DNA from: Henricia sp. BOLD:AAB3569
Lineage: Eukaryota > Echinodermata > Asteroidea > Spinulosida > Echinasteridae
Reading direction: 5' to 3'
Length of the DNA: 64,000 nt
NCBI GenBank assembly: GCA_037783545.1
Contig: JBBELK010000293.1
Coordinates: forward strand, 248,001-312,000
Shown: piece after piece, positions 41,263 to 52,231 of the stretch
How positions within the stretch are numbered: position 1 is the first letter of the stretch
Layout of the letters: each line of letters starts with the position of its first letter
Notes under the pieces: model-generated
The model's input: only the letters and a program-made list of their open reading frames with translations
What the model was told of the DNA's origin: nothing
Databases searched by the model: none
Translations under genes and position numbers: made by a program

Positions 41263-42218
41263 CCTCCCCTACCCCCCTATACATCAACACACTCTTCCCT
41301 TTTGTTAACGTACGACTCCCCCTTAAATAGGGGAACAATGGTAGGGGGGAGTCGCTCGGTCTCATATCTTGCACCAAATGAACTCTGTATACGCTTCATA
41401 TAAGTCTCTATATTTTGTAGCTCGGCGCTCGGACTTGAGGTTTTGTACATATTTCACAGCGTATGGGAGTCGGGAAACAAGGCATCAATCTTGACGTCAT
41501 CCATGCAATCGTTGCATGGTTGACGTCATCATCCCTTTCAAAATTTCAAATATGGCGCAGCACATAGTTGCAGAGTTTATCATCAAAATTAATTGGGTTG
41601 CCGACGTTGAAAAAGAGATTCTCTGATTCTCATGAAGGTTTATGCACCGGGCAATACATCGGTAATATTTTTTGATTAAATTCGTCGATAACTTCAAACA
41701 AGTGTTGTTCCTTCCTTTAATTGGGTCATTTTTACACCTCAACATTGACAATCAGCCAAGATGTTGCGTCATTATATGTTAATATATTCCCTTGCCGAGT
41801 CTTTCAAATTGTTTCAAATTGATGACCTATAAGCTGTTGCGTGATTTATCCACCGTTTTAAACTTGCACGAGGACTGACTAATCTACCAGCATGAGTAGC
41901 TGAAATCCCTGGGCAGAACGCTGCGCGAGCACCGTTCCCCTGCCGCTGACAGACGCGGCGGCAGTCGGTCTGCCTCGTACCATGGGGGCCGCCATCACAC
42001 CCTACGTCATGCGGAACATGAACTCCCTTGATTCAACTCTACCATTGCGGTGCGATAGAAGATCTGTCTTGATGGCAGCGGTGCGGGGCGGAGTAGGGGG
42101 GTTCGCACGGGCCGGGAGGGGGAGGGGGAAGGGAGGAATAAAGGCGGTTTTTCAGCCTCACGTGCGACAAGGCAGACCTACAATGGGTCAAGTTTTGCAA
42201 AGGTTTTTTAGTGACCAC

Positions 42219-42488
42219 CATCGATATATAATCACTGGATGAAGTATGCAATAGCAGTTGGCTATACGAGAATTGAAGCCATGCGCCGGCCGCCATTGTA
42301 CCCACGAACAATGCTTGGCCTAGACTGCTCCCCGGTCCATGCGATCGCTTGCATTCCAGTCAACACATGTGGAATAGTGAAGACAGTATGACCAGTCTAG
42401 GCAAAGCATTGTATTTGGTGGGGTACAATGGCGGACGGTGGCTTCAATTTTAGACGTCGTTGCTTCATCCAGTGATTATGTATCGACG
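42219..42488. mobile_element. MITE family Q copy 1, 8-bp target duplication
   Basis: CATCGATATATAATCACTGG and CCAGTGATTATGTATCG ends; flanks GTGACCAC and GTGGCCAC differ at one base. The centre carries CCTAGACTG...CAGTCTAGG (family R), possibly a second element. Confidence 0.8.
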
Positions 42489-42494
42489 GTGGCC

Positions 42495-42560
42495 ACCCTA
42501 ATGGGAAACTTTTGAAACGCGTGGTGGCAGCAAACAAACTGATCCTTTTTCATTATTTAC
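42495..42560. mobile_element. MITE family AA, half copy
   Basis: TGGGAAACTTTTGAAACG and GTGGTGGCAGCAAACAAAC match one arm of 60806-60967. Confidence 0.55.
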
Positions 42561-42599
42561 GTCACGTTTCACCCAGGAGAAAGACTATTCGATTAAGCG

Positions 42600-42690
42600 A
42601 CTATAGTTCACTTTAGTCGACTAGACTCCCTCGAACAACGGAAATTACCCGTCGTTCGAGGGACTCTAGTCGACTATTGTTGCTTTATAA
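42600..42690. repeat. hairpin (TAGTCGACTAGACTCCCTCG)
   Basis: AGTCGACTAGACTCCCTCGA and the complementary arm ending TCGACTA, with a short loop. No second copy seen. Confidence 0.7.
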
Positions 42691-42959
42691 AAATGAGTTA
42701 ATAATCAAAATTGTACGTCAACTTCTGTTTTTAGCAAGAATAGCGGATATTCTTGTGAAAAACACAAGTTGACAGGCAATTTTGACTATTTTTCTGCTTA
42801 ATTGCTTTATGAAATTTGCCCCAGTTTGTTTTCTTCCACGCGTCTCAAATGCAAACACTTTTTACAAGAGCGCCCTCATGTGAACGAAACTATATACAGT
42901 ATATATGCAGTATATAGCGGGAAACCAGCCTAAATAGGACAGTGGCTTTGCACAATTTC

Positions 42960-43090
42960 TTGAAAACACGGACACTGTTTCTCATTGTTTTCTCGGAACG
43001 TAGATGAGGTAATGAGCTGACTTATGCAGGTTGGTTTTTATCATACCTATCCTCAATCACACAGAGATAACGCCGATAACAGTTTTCCAA
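42960..43090. mobile_element. MITE family B remnant
   Basis: GAACGTAGATGAGGTA, CAGGTTGGTTTTTATCATAC and CAATCACACAG in family order, strongly diverged and without the array. Confidence 0.45.
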
Positions 43091-43113
43091 TCTTGTAATC
43101 CCAACTGAACTGT

Positions 43114-43416
43114 ACAGGGTGGATAAAAAAAACCACGAAACCGAGATATTATCGCTAATTGTGACTAAAGTAGGGCACGTATGAATGAAAGGGAGAGATC
43201 ATTTGTTAGGGAATCTCCTCTTTAAAATGACACCCTGATCATGTCATTATGTTTCCGGTTGACTGAGCAGTGATCAATGTTATGCACGGGTCTAGTTTGG
43301 GATTTTAAAGAGGAGATTCAACCCTAACAGATGATATCTCCCGTTCATTCATACATGCCCTACTTTAGTTACAATTAGCAATAATATCTCGGTTTCGTTT
43401 TTGTTAATCCACCCTG
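43114..43416. mobile_element. palindromic Tc1/mariner-like MITE, TA duplication
   Basis: CAGGGTGGATAAAAAAAACC and the inverted end CACCCTG, TA on both sides. The arms match almost to the centre (CGAAACCGAGATATTATCGC, AAAGTAGGGCA, AGAGGAGATT). Confidence 0.85.
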
Positions 43417-43825
43417 TATAAAAATCATGTAAAAATAGTCCTTAAAATATGGCAATATAAATTCGTCTTCGCCGAGTCCACGTGTATGATTCATGGCCTA
43501 GAAACACTAATAAATACGTCAGTCAGTACGATGTATCTGACACTTCTGATTCAGAAATATTTTTTCTTGAACTTGGCCGAGAAAAGGTCTCAAGGAGCTA
43601 GCGTTGGATAATCTTCCGTTTTCAACGCTGCATTACGAGAGATAAACATAACGTTTCCTGTGTTGAAATACTGAACGGCTGCTACTGCTAATATTTACCT
43701 AGCTTAATCATCGAGGGTAGAAGAAAAAAAGGGTTTGCCGTTTTAGGGTACACGGGTAAAATTTGAGTAAAGTATACACGAATCCGGTAACTAGGGACTC
43801 CTTCCCTGCGCGTCCGCCATATATA

Positions 43826-44010
43826 TAAGGTAACATTCCCACATGGGGCCCATATTGGCCCCATGTGGGAATTATCTGGGCAGGAGAACAATGGTTGGCC
43901 CATATGGGCCCCACATGGGGCGTTGGGTGCAGCCCATACAGGACCCATATGGGGCCCTTATACTTGCACATATGGGGCCAATATGGGCCCCATGTGGGGA
44001 TGTTACCTGG
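43826..44010. mobile_element. DNA element built of CCCATATGGGGCC palindromes
   Basis: AGGTAACATTCCCACATGGG and CCCCATGTGGGGATGTTACC ends. At least six GGCCCATATKGGCCC-type palindromes lie inside. Apparent ORFs on both strands are low-complexity. Confidence 0.75.
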
Positions 44011-44092
44011 ATATATGGGGGACATCCAGTGCCATGAAGTGTGCGTTCTTGTGTTGCTGTTAAAATTGAATACTGCACAACGCGAACCCCTT

Positions 44093-44530
44093 TAGGCCTT
44101 TTCCCACAAGAACGTCAAACCCCGGTGCGAACTCGCCCCGGGGCCGCCCCGGGTGACTCACCCCCCGAGTTCAACCCCGTGTCGATTCACACTTGTTGTT
44201 CTGAATCTTGCCCCGGGGCGCGGCAAACTCACCCCGGAGATCGGCACCTCGTCCCTCATTTGAACAAGTGAGAACTCACCCCGGGTGTCTCGCCCCAGGG
44301 CCAAATGGTTCAACCCTGGTCCCGAGCAGGGTTGAACTCGCCCGAGGAATAAGCAATCTCGGGGGTGGCGCGGAGGTGAAACTTGCAAGTGGGAATCGGG
44401 GCTTATTTTCACCCCGGCGTCGCCCCGGCGTCGCCCCGGCGTCGCCCCGGCGTCGCCCCGGCGTCGCCCCGGCGTCGCCCCGGCGTCGCCCCGGCGTCGC
44501 CCCCGAGATTTTGTCTAGTGTAAAAAGGCT
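44093..44530. mobile_element. DNA element with GC-rich minisatellite
   Basis: AGGCCTTTTCCCACAAGAA and the opposite end TTGTCTAGTGTAAAAAGGCT are imperfect inverted repeats. The interior is dominated by CCCCGG words. Related end structure at 8894. Confidence 0.6.
44412..44503. repeat. 11-bp minisatellite, 8 units
   Basis: Unit CGGCGTCGCCC, tandem and without mismatches as written; asymmetric within the element. Confidence 0.9.
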
Positions 44531-44908
44531 AATATTATAGCTTCAACAAAAAATGCGCGAATTGTTCGAAGTGACAACGTAGTGTAACGTACAGTTAATG
44601 GCACTGGATGGCCCCCGAGTTATGGCGGACGTACAGATAACAGGTCCTCGGCTCTCGGATTGGTGTTTAGTGTCAACGTTACCCGAGAGAGATTATACCA
44701 TGGCATAGCCATATTAGCACTGACCGCCTCGTTTCATATGCTGAGCCCTTCTATTACATCACAGGCCTTTTTATTTGCAAATTATATAACAAAAGAAACC
44801 ACCGAGACTTACTTTTTCGACGTCAATTTAAATTCTTCTATACCGCTCCCTGTTTATTTTGCACGGGTCCAAATCCACATCTGCGCAGATATGAGGTGCA
44901 CTCGCTCC

Positions 44909-45152
44909 CATAGACTGGTTCCCGTCCACTATATTCCACATAGGATGAATATGAGGACAGGTAAAGGGAGCTTCATCTTGATCTGTGATCAAGATGAAGC
45001 ATTGCAAATGTCAATGCAAAATATACGCACTTACTAAAACAAAAATAATAAAAATAAACAAAATAACCACGTGACCAGATTTCTGCCCGTCATGGCCGCC
45101 CTTCACAGATCCTTATATTTTCGCAATAAGCGATAGAACCAATCTACAGATC
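44909..45152 (-). mobile_element. MITE family A, internally deleted and inverted copy
   Basis: Minus orientation relative to 3351: TAGACTGGTTCCCGTCCAC at the left, GGGCAGAAATCTGGTCACGTG-type block inside and GCGATAGAACCAATCTA at the right. No clean 9-bp duplication remains. Confidence 0.7.
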
Positions 45153-45199
45153 CCAGTGATCGAGATCGAAATCCATGAATTTTGTTGATAGTAAGCATG

Positions 45200-45735
45200 T
45201 AAATGTTGTTGTTAATTGTTTGGCATCTTCGTCCACATAAGGCCCTTTATTCCATTAACTAAACTCCTCAAAAAAAGTTCGGAAAGTCAAGTTTGACTGA
45301 CGATTTCTCTTTTGTTACTATATCATTTCCCTTGAATTGGGTATCATTGGAAAGCCCTGTTATTCCTCTTTACAGTGATGTGTCATTTGTTATGATTAAT
45401 CAAATGGGGAATGTGCAGTATAGTGGAATACAGGGGTGGGTAGAAAGTGAAATGTCCGAAAGTGACTTTCCGAACTTTTTTTGAGGAGTTCATATATTGT
45501 AGCTTTATTAACTGTACTTTATTATCAGCTCAAGATGGCGAAGAAAGCGATGCAGTTTTAGAAGTGAGAGGAAGAACCCCATGCAGAGAAATGTCTTGGC
45601 GGAAACTCCTGCGGTCAAGTAGTGACTGCAAACTGAATCCATGCACATACACGCCCCGGAATCGAACCCAGGACGCGAGATGTGAAAGGCGAGGAAACAA
45701 CCACTATGCCGACCTGACTGCACATGGAGAAGAGT
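45200..45735 (-). mobile_element. tRNA-derived SINE split by a MITE
   Basis: Minus strand head with B-box CTGGGTTCGATTCC (about 45657-45673). Body stops at 45491 and resumes at 45261 with TTAATGGAATAAAGGGCCTT and an AAC-type tail, in the order of the intact copy at 38284. Confidence 0.82.
45262..45490. mobile_element. 229-bp MITE with perfect 28-bp inverted ends, inside a SINE
   Basis: AACTCCTCAAAAAAAGTTCG continuing GAAAGTCA at both ends, inverted. Its position inside the SINE shows it is younger than the SINE. Confidence 0.88.
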
Positions 45736-45800
45736 TTTAGACCGGTCTTCATCATCATCCGCTCAAAACCACCCGTGTGACGTGTTCTCGACCAATAGGA

Positions 45801-45938
45801 ATAGACCGTATCGAATAGCCGCCATTTCGTGGTGCAGTTTCTTTGTTCCTTGAGGACTGCATGGTTGTACATATTGTGCTTCCATTTGAACGGTACAAAA
45901 GGTGCCCCACGAAATGGCGGCTATTCGATACGGTCTAT
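45801..45938. mobile_element. MITE family W copy 1
   Basis: ATAGACCGTATCGAATAGCC and GGCTATTCGATACGGTCTAT perfect inverted ends, CCATTTCGTGG mirrored. Copies at 63861-64000 (cut by the window) and 5986-6038 (fragment). Confidence 0.85.
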
Positions 45939-45974
45939 TGGTAAACTGTTTCTGGTATTTATGAATGAATGTTG

Positions 45975-46145
45975 GTTGTATACAAGGAACAACGTCACCC
46001 TGTGTATGTTGCCAAGGTTACTGAGTATACACTAAAACCAGTGAACTCTTTCCCTGCGCTTTAGCAATGGACGTTTCAGATTACCAGCGAATGTTTAGAC
46101 CCAGTAACACAGGCAACTGACGTCACACTTTAGTATATTCTATTG
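45975..46145. mobile_element. MITE family X, diverged copy
   Basis: AACGTCACCCTGTGTATGTT, CACTAAAACCAGTGAACT, CGTTTCAGATTACCAGCGAA and a right end GTCACACTTTAGTATATTCT match 55101-55269. Confidence 0.65.
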
Positions 46146-46662
46146 CAATTTCTTCATGAAATCAATCTGCAACCCTAAACAGCGCAATGAAATTTGCTCT
46201 GCACTTTTCGCGGCCGGGTTGGGAGCATCAGCCAATCCCAGAGCTCGTTAAATCAGGCGTATCGACGTTCAACAGGCGCGCGTGCCCAATGCACTCCGTT
46301 TGGCGCGCTGTTCAGGAAGTCATCATAATGTCTCGGATCACTTCGGTTTTCTCGTCTGCTTTCAATTTGTGCGCGCCCTTGGCCTTGGTGCGATTTCCTG
46401 CCAAGCCATCAAGCACTTAGGGTTTATCCTGTCCGGCCAAGTCGAGATGACATGAGTAACCCAGTTTTTTATATTTTACTTGGGTTAAAAACAGTTCGCA
46501 TAAACGCAGAGCACTTTATGAGAAAAGTGCAGGAGATTGACAGGCCCTATTTCACTAAGTAATTATGTCTTCAGAACGACGGCTTCAGACGCGACGATAA
46601 CCGATTTGTTTTGACATGAGATCGGGTCACTTCAGCCGGGACACCAGCCAGTGAGCGCAGGG

Positions 46663-46932
46663 GGATGTCGGGTTGGCGTAGTGGTTCTTTCTCCGCCATT
46701 CACCTCTGGCGTCCCGGGTTCGAATCCTGGGCGTGTATGTGGATTGGGTTTGCAGTCCCTGCTTGACCGCATGGGGTTTCTCCTTGGAGATTTCCTTGGC
46801 AAATTTCCTCCAACTTTCGAAAAATGCATCTCCTTCGGTATCTCAAGTTGATGATAAAGTAAAGCTAATTATCGTAGAGGCCTATTTGATGGCATAAAGG
46901 CCCTTACTTTCCGAAGATGCCATAACAACAAG
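46663..46932 (+). mobile_element. tRNA-derived SINE
   Basis: GGTTGGCGTAGTGG (A-box), CCCGGGTTCGAATCCTGGG (B-box), TTGATGGCATAAAGGCCC near the end, then CATAACAACAAG. Same family as 38284. Confidence 0.85.
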
Positions 46933-46989
46933 ATGAAGAAATAAGGAAGAAGGTATTCGTCTTCCTTCCTCGTCTTGGGTGAAACGGTA

Positions 46990-47650
46990 TAGAGAAAATG
47001 ATAATACCAGTTAAGGAAGACCACACTATATTGTTCAAGTCAACAATCAGACTGCAGCGGAAGTTGACTGCTTCACCTACTTAGGGAGCAGTATCTCAAA
47101 CAAAGGGGACACAGAATCAGATATCTCATGTAGATTGGAAAAAGCAAGATCTGTTTTTCACAAAGTTTGGCAATCAAAACGCATCATACAGCTCTCTAGT
47201 CATCCCAGTAGCCACCTATGCCTGCGAAACAACATGGATGATGACTAGAAGGTATGGCACACATGCAGATTAGATGTCTTCCACCGAAGATGACTTCGAA
47301 AGTTGTTGGATATCACCTGGAAGGACAAAATACCTAATGAGGAAGTTCTGCAAACTAAGGTCTAAACAAAGAAACCAGAGTATAATTGTCAATGAACGCC
47401 GTTTAAAGATGCTAGGCCATACCCTCCGTATGCAAGATGGTAGGCATCCAAAGACTTCGTTCTTCTGGAAACCAGAAGGGGGAAAGAGAAGAAGAGGGAG
47501 ACATGGAAAAGACAGTACTGAAAGACTTGGAAATGATGGGTCTGAGCTTGACGAGGCAAGGATCGACATATGCAGAGGACCGAGTGCACTGGAGAGCTGA
47601 TGTTGCTGCCCAATGTTCCACTGGAAACAGGAGGAACTAAGGCTAAGGAT
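46990..47650 (+). pseudogene. RTE-type non-LTR retrotransposon, 3' end (decayed)
   Basis: Successive frames give DCFTYLGSSISNKGDTESDI, then LYSSLVIPVATYACETTW, LDVFHRRCLRKLLDITWKD, KIPNEEVLQT, RRLKMLGHTLRMQDGRHPKT, PEGGKRRRGRH and TVLKDLEMMGLSLTRQGSTY. These are the C-terminal hallmarks of RTE-like endonuclease/reverse-transcriptase ORFs. Several frameshifts and stops; the polymerase core and endonuclease are missing. Clade name is from remembered motifs. Confidence 0.85.
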
Positions 47651-47716
47651 CATCCCTTATGGCTGTTGCACTTGATGTGTATTTATTTAATACACAACAC
47701 GGCTTTGAATTCAATT

Positions 47717-47775
47717 TTGACGCTTAAGACTTTTCAGACGCTTGGTGGCAGCAAACAAATCGGGCCTTTTCATTC
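47717..47775. mobile_element. MITE family AA, half copy
   Basis: AAGACTTTTCAGACGCTTGG and TGGCAGCAAACAAATC match one arm of 60806-60967. Confidence 0.55.
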
Positions 47776-47869
47776 ATTTCGTTTCCGATGCAAATCGACG
47801 CAAATGCGTCGACGGACGCAGGCCTTGCGTCGAAGAGTGTCGCAAAACAGTCGCAAGATTTATGACGCA

Positions 47870-47992
47870 TGGACCGGGGAGCAGTCTAATCCAAGCATTG
47901 TTCGTGGGGTACAATGGCGGCCGGCGCGTGGCTTCAATTCTCGTATAGCCAACTGCTATTGCATACTCCATCCAGTGATTATGTATCGATGG
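47870..47992. mobile_element. MITE family Q, right half
   Basis: GGAGCAGTCTA, GGGTACAATGGCGGCC and CCAGTGATTATGTATCGATG as in 42219-42488. The left half is absent. Confidence 0.65.
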
Positions 47993-48159
47993 TACGGGCT
48001 TGCGTCGCTTGCCTCGGCGCAAAAAGTTCCGCGTCTACAACATTTTCGAACGTCGACTGCGGCACCCTTCTCCTACTAAAATGACGCAGTTTACGCAATT
48101 GACGCAGTAGGACGCAATTGACAGGATTTACATGATCTACATACACAAGAGGCACTACC

Positions 48160-48420
48160 TTACGCACGGCTTTGCATCACCGTCACCAAGAGACCGAACT
48201 GACCTTGGACTATAATAAGAGAGCGAAGTCACAACGGTGTGATACCGCCGTACCACGGGGCCGTGACGGGCCGCGTCCCGCTGGGGAGTACGGGGAGACT
48301 TACACAGGGGACCATCCATCGATTTGCGGCTTGATCTACTGGCACCCTTATCATGCCCCACAGCTGAAGTGGTGATTTTGCCCGTAATCCATCACAACAG
48401 TCGTCGATTTCAAACATTTT
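48160..48420. other. GC-rich non-repetitive island
   Basis: GC-rich with no matching copy in the window; small ORFs on both strands carry no recognised motif. Confidence 0.2.
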
Positions 48421-48625
48421 AGAGTAATTTTTAGCGTCGCCTTTATGTCGATTCTAGCACCCTGTGGGCCCTGACCGAATTATATAATCTAATGTTAGAT
48501 TTGTGATCAGTTATCGCATTCAAACGTATAATGTAATTGAAGGACTGACCTACATAGAATCATGGACTAATAATCGACTCCCTAAAATGAAGCAACCACC
48601 CGGCGCCATTTTACTACAGGCAAGA

Positions 48626-49719
48626 CAATGGGTAAGGTCACAATTCTGTGTGTTTTACGTGTTAGTGTCAGTTTAACAGATCTGTTAACACGGCATTAAT
48701 CTCGACATCTAACTGAACGTCCAGGTTAACACCGTGTTAGCAGATCTGTTAACACGGTGTTAACATCATGTTAATCCTCTGCACTGTACATTGGGCGAAG
48801 TCACACTTCTGGGTTGCGTGTTAGTGTAATAGTGTAACAGATCTGTTAACTTAATCTGAACGAAGTGGGTGGTGTTAATTTTGATTAATTTGGAACTTTC
48901 GTGATTTTCAATAAATTGAGTTTCATTTTTCATTTTTGATTTTCAATAATAAAATTGAGTTTCATTTTTCAACACAGCTTATAAATGTGTTGGATCTTGC
49001 ATTCTACCCACAAATGAGACTTTTGTGGGGTTCCGTGAAGATTTTGAAAATTTCAATCACTTAGTGGTTTAAGCTCGTGTAACACGGACCAGAGGTCACA
49101 ATTCTATGTTAGTGTTAGTGTTGAAAATCGTGTAGAACCCTATACCGACTTGACATTTCCCAAGATGCCGAGTCAACAGATCTGTTACACTAACACGTAG
49201 CACAGAATTACGCCCTCGCACATTGCAATTTGCGGTTCTGCGCACAACTTTCAACACACACTAACACGTCGTGTTAACACGGCGTTTGTTCTGAGGTCGC
49301 AATTCTGATTAAGATAACAGATCTGTTAACAGATCTGCAACACTAGCACTAATGCGCCTATCAATTGTTTCCCCCACCCCTCCCCCCACCCCCCCCCCCC
49401 CCCCCCCCCCGGGCTACCCCACCTAAGAGGTGGGGATTGTCACTTTTTGCGTGACAAAATCCCCACCCCTGGGGCAACATTTAGGTGACAAAAATCCCCA
49501 CCCTCGGGTGCAAAACATGCGCAAAAATGCAAAAAAATGCACAGATAATGGGCCAAATGCCCCACCCTGGGGCATGAAAAATGTGACCAAACCCCCACCT
49601 AGGGGGTGGGGTAACGCGGGGGGGGGGGGGGGGGGGGGGGTGGGGGGAGGGGGGGTTGGGGGAAACAATTGATAGGTGCATAACACGTAACACACACAGA
49701 ATTGTGACCTCACCCAATG
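48626..49719. mobile_element. 1.09 kb DNA element built of AACAGATCTGTTA palindromes
   Basis: Inverted ends GGTAAGGTCACAATTCTGTG and CACAGAATTGTGACCTCACC. Interior has many AACAGATCTGTTA, AACACGGTGTTAA and CTAACACG words. A second element (49358-49676) is nested near its right end. No transposase. Confidence 0.78.
49358..49676. mobile_element. nested G/C-tract DNA element
   Basis: CCTATCAATTGTTTCCCCC at the left, GGGGGAAACAATTGATAGG at the right, then poly-C/poly-G and GAGGTGGGGATTGTCAC blocks shared with 22217-22445. Homopolymer lengths may be unreliable. Confidence 0.75.
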
Positions 49720-49726
49720 CCTCGCC

Positions 49727-49830
49727 TAGACTGGTTATACTACTTTCAATAGAGTACATGTGTGAACAGTTAAATGAATGCAATCGATCGTAAGGACCGG
49801 GAAACAGTCTAGGCAAAGCATTGTCTTTCC
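49727..49830. mobile_element. MITE family R (GCCTAGACTG ends)
   Basis: GCCTAGACTGGTTATAC at the left and CAGTCTAGGC at the right; the same ends occur in the centre of the family Q elements. Confidence 0.6.
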
Positions 49831-50340
49831 TGGCGATGCATTGGTTCAGTTCTTGTATAGTCTGGTACCCGGACCAAACTTTTTTTGACTAGATTGAATT
49901 TCAGTCGTTGTATGTGGAATATATGGAGCGGGAACCAGTCTAGTTCTTGTACAGCCACCTGCTGTTGAATATCCATTGTAGAGAAGGCAGTGGAGTCCGA
50001 TAAGTGTGTGGTAAGCCCTCTATCGGCAGTAACTCTTGTGATGTTGCGTTTGTAAAGAATCACTTATGATATGCAGTCACTCGAAATTTTGCTTCATGAG
50101 CTGACTAGGAAAAACCTTACTCAAAGTGTTGATAGCAATGGTATTAAAGACCACATCACTGACAACTGAAGGTGGTGATAAAAATGAGCGTGCTTTCTCA
50201 TTTCTTTTACAAAAAAAAACCAAAGCAAAAACAACCTGGCACGGAGGTCGCCATTTTGCCGATTGCACCACTGGTCACGGGATCAGGGTGCGCGCGTTGA
50301 TTGACTGCCGGGCCCACCGACACTCACCGACTTGTGACTG

Positions 50341-50556
50341 GCGGTATACACTGGCACATGACGACGCGACTCAACTCAACTCAACTCAACTGAAAGTCGG
50401 GCCTAGTTTTTCAACACTGCTGTAAAAACTTCAGACTAGTTCAGACAACTTTGAGTCGTGAAGTGGTATACACTTACCGACTTTCACCAACTAGTTCGCT
50501 TCAGTTTGGTTTAGTTGAGTCGCGTCGGCCGAAAAAAAGTGCCAGTGTATACCGGG
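50341..50556. mobile_element. MITE (GGTATACACTGGCAC ends, CTCAA array)
   Basis: CGGTATACACTGGCAC and GTGCCAGTGTATACCGGGC inverted, ACGCGACTCAACTCAACTCA mirrored by GTTGAGTCGCGTC. The tandem CTCAA is on one side only. Confidence 0.75.
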
Positions 50557-50991
50557 CTTTAAAGACGGCGTTCAATCAGCTGGGATTATCGCAAAAATGA
50601 TTCCCTGTCGAAATGCATCGGTAATACTTCACAAGGGCAGTACATTAACAATTCCAGTAACTTGATCTGAAGTCATGCCTCGAAGCTCGTATGATATGGC
50701 ACCTGCTGTCCTCTCACGTGACTCACCTGTTACGTTCTCTAATGCCTCTGGCGCCAGACTAATCACCTTGCACCTGGTCAAAACGCATTGGGCCAGTTTC
50801 ATAGCGCTGCTTTTAAAGCATGTGTACAGGATTTGCAATGTCTCAAAATTTAAATTAACCGTTTGACCTGAAAAAAAAACTTACTCAAATGACAGATAGA
50901 AGCGGTTCTAACTTTCAACCAAAATGATTCCGCCTGGGATATCTTTTTATAAGAAAACACATTTGTACAAGGGCGCCCTCGTGCGAAAGAA

Positions 50992-51512
50992 ACTATAGAC
51001 GGTGTAACCTCTGACGTCACGATAGGCATCAAAACATTGGGTGTGGCTATCGCTGTGCGCACGCATCTTGCTATGCATACATTTTTATAGGAAACGAGGT
51101 CCCCGGTCACATCGTTTGGATTTTGAAACCTTTGACCATCGATACATAATCACTGGATGAAGTATGCAATAACAGTTGACTATATGCGAGCCATGCGCCA
51201 GCCGCCATTGTACTCCCCAAACAATTATTTGCCTAGACTGCTCCTCGGTCCATGCGATCGCTTGCATTTCACATGTAGACTAGCGAAGACAGGATGACCA
51301 GTCTAGGCAAGGCATTGTATTTGGGGAGTACAATGGCGGACGGTGGCCTCAAATTTAGAGGTCGTTTTCGCATCCAGTGATTATATATCGATGCCTTTGA
51401 CATTGTTTCGTAAGCAAATTGTATGCAAAGCACGAGGCGTGCGCACAGCGGCAGGCAAGATTTAAATACAGGGTCAGGCGCTTTAAATGTGAACAAATGT
51501 CACACGGTCTAT
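50992..51512. mobile_element. DNA element (ACTATAGACGGTGT ends) with nested family Q
   Basis: ACTATAGACGGTGTAAC at the left, GTCACACGGTCTAT at the right, GCACGCATCTTG-type arms inside. Family Q copy 2 is inserted at 51137-51393. Confidence 0.65.
51137..51393. mobile_element. MITE family Q copy 2, perfect 8-bp target duplication
   Basis: CATCGATACATAATCACTGG and CCAGTGATTATATATCGATG ends, flanked by CCTTTGAC on both sides. Inner CCTAGACTG/CAGTCTAGG pair as in copy 1. Confidence 0.87.
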
Positions 51513-51662
51513 AGGCCCCCGATTAGCCTAAATAGGACGACGGATCGGCTTCGCACTATTTCTTGAAAGCATGCCCGGGCACGGCTAGAGCCTCGGTAGT
51601 CTTGACTCTTGACTCCAAGTTTTACCCCGAAAAAAAACATACACACTACGCGAACGAGAGCG

Positions 51663-51808
51663 TTTTAATCGATTCTGCACTTTCTTCGATTCCACTAATC
51701 GACACTTTTATGTATCTTGTATCGATTCCTGCACACGATCCCCGACATTAGCTGCAGAGGTTTAGAAATCAATTAGTGGAATCGAATACAGTGTAGTATC
51801 GATTAAAA
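51663..51808. mobile_element. small MITE (TTTTAATCGAT ends)
   Basis: TTTTAATCGATTCTGCACTT is mirrored by GTGTAGTATCGATTAAAA, with TTCGATTCCACTAAT in both arms. Confidence 0.65.
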
Positions 51809-52079
51809 CGGGGTGATTTCTTTAGGTAAAACTAAACCAAGGTCTTGAACTCAAGACTACTCTCGGGGGACCTCCACCATTTTATTTTCGACCAGTCACC
51901 ATTACGTGGACAGCTCTGTCTCAGCATAGACGTCATTCCAGGCGATCGCTGTGTCCATATTTGTCATCGCCTCCAGCTAGCGGAAATCCTTCATTGGAGA
52001 AAAGAAAACCCCAACGACTGCTCACTCCGGAAACATTGATAACGTCCCGAATTGAAATATCGAGTTATTAAGCGCTTTT

Positions 52080-52195
52080 TGTGAGACGTTGGCGGGCTGC
52101 GTAAACAACTGCGCCATATCGGCGCCGCCGGCGGGTGTTAATACGCGTCTTGGCCCGCCGCGTGTTAGTCTTCCTATTCGGTAAATTCAATCATT
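52080..52195. other. GC-rich non-repetitive island
   Basis: GGCGCCGCCGGCGGG and TTGGCCCGCCGCGTG within a short, unmatched GC-rich block. No ORF of interest. Confidence 0.2.
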
Positions 52196-52231
52196 ATCCC
52201 ATACAAAATGTACATTTTGTGGTGCTCCTAT

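Noticed and set aside
43688..44095. Repetitive GPIWAPHGA-type ORFs on both strands
   Set aside because: Low-complexity translation of GGCCCATATGGGCC palindromes.
47570..48079. 169-codon plus-strand ORF
   Set aside because: Begins in the tail of the RTE remnant and continues through MITE fragments; composite and without any domain of its own.
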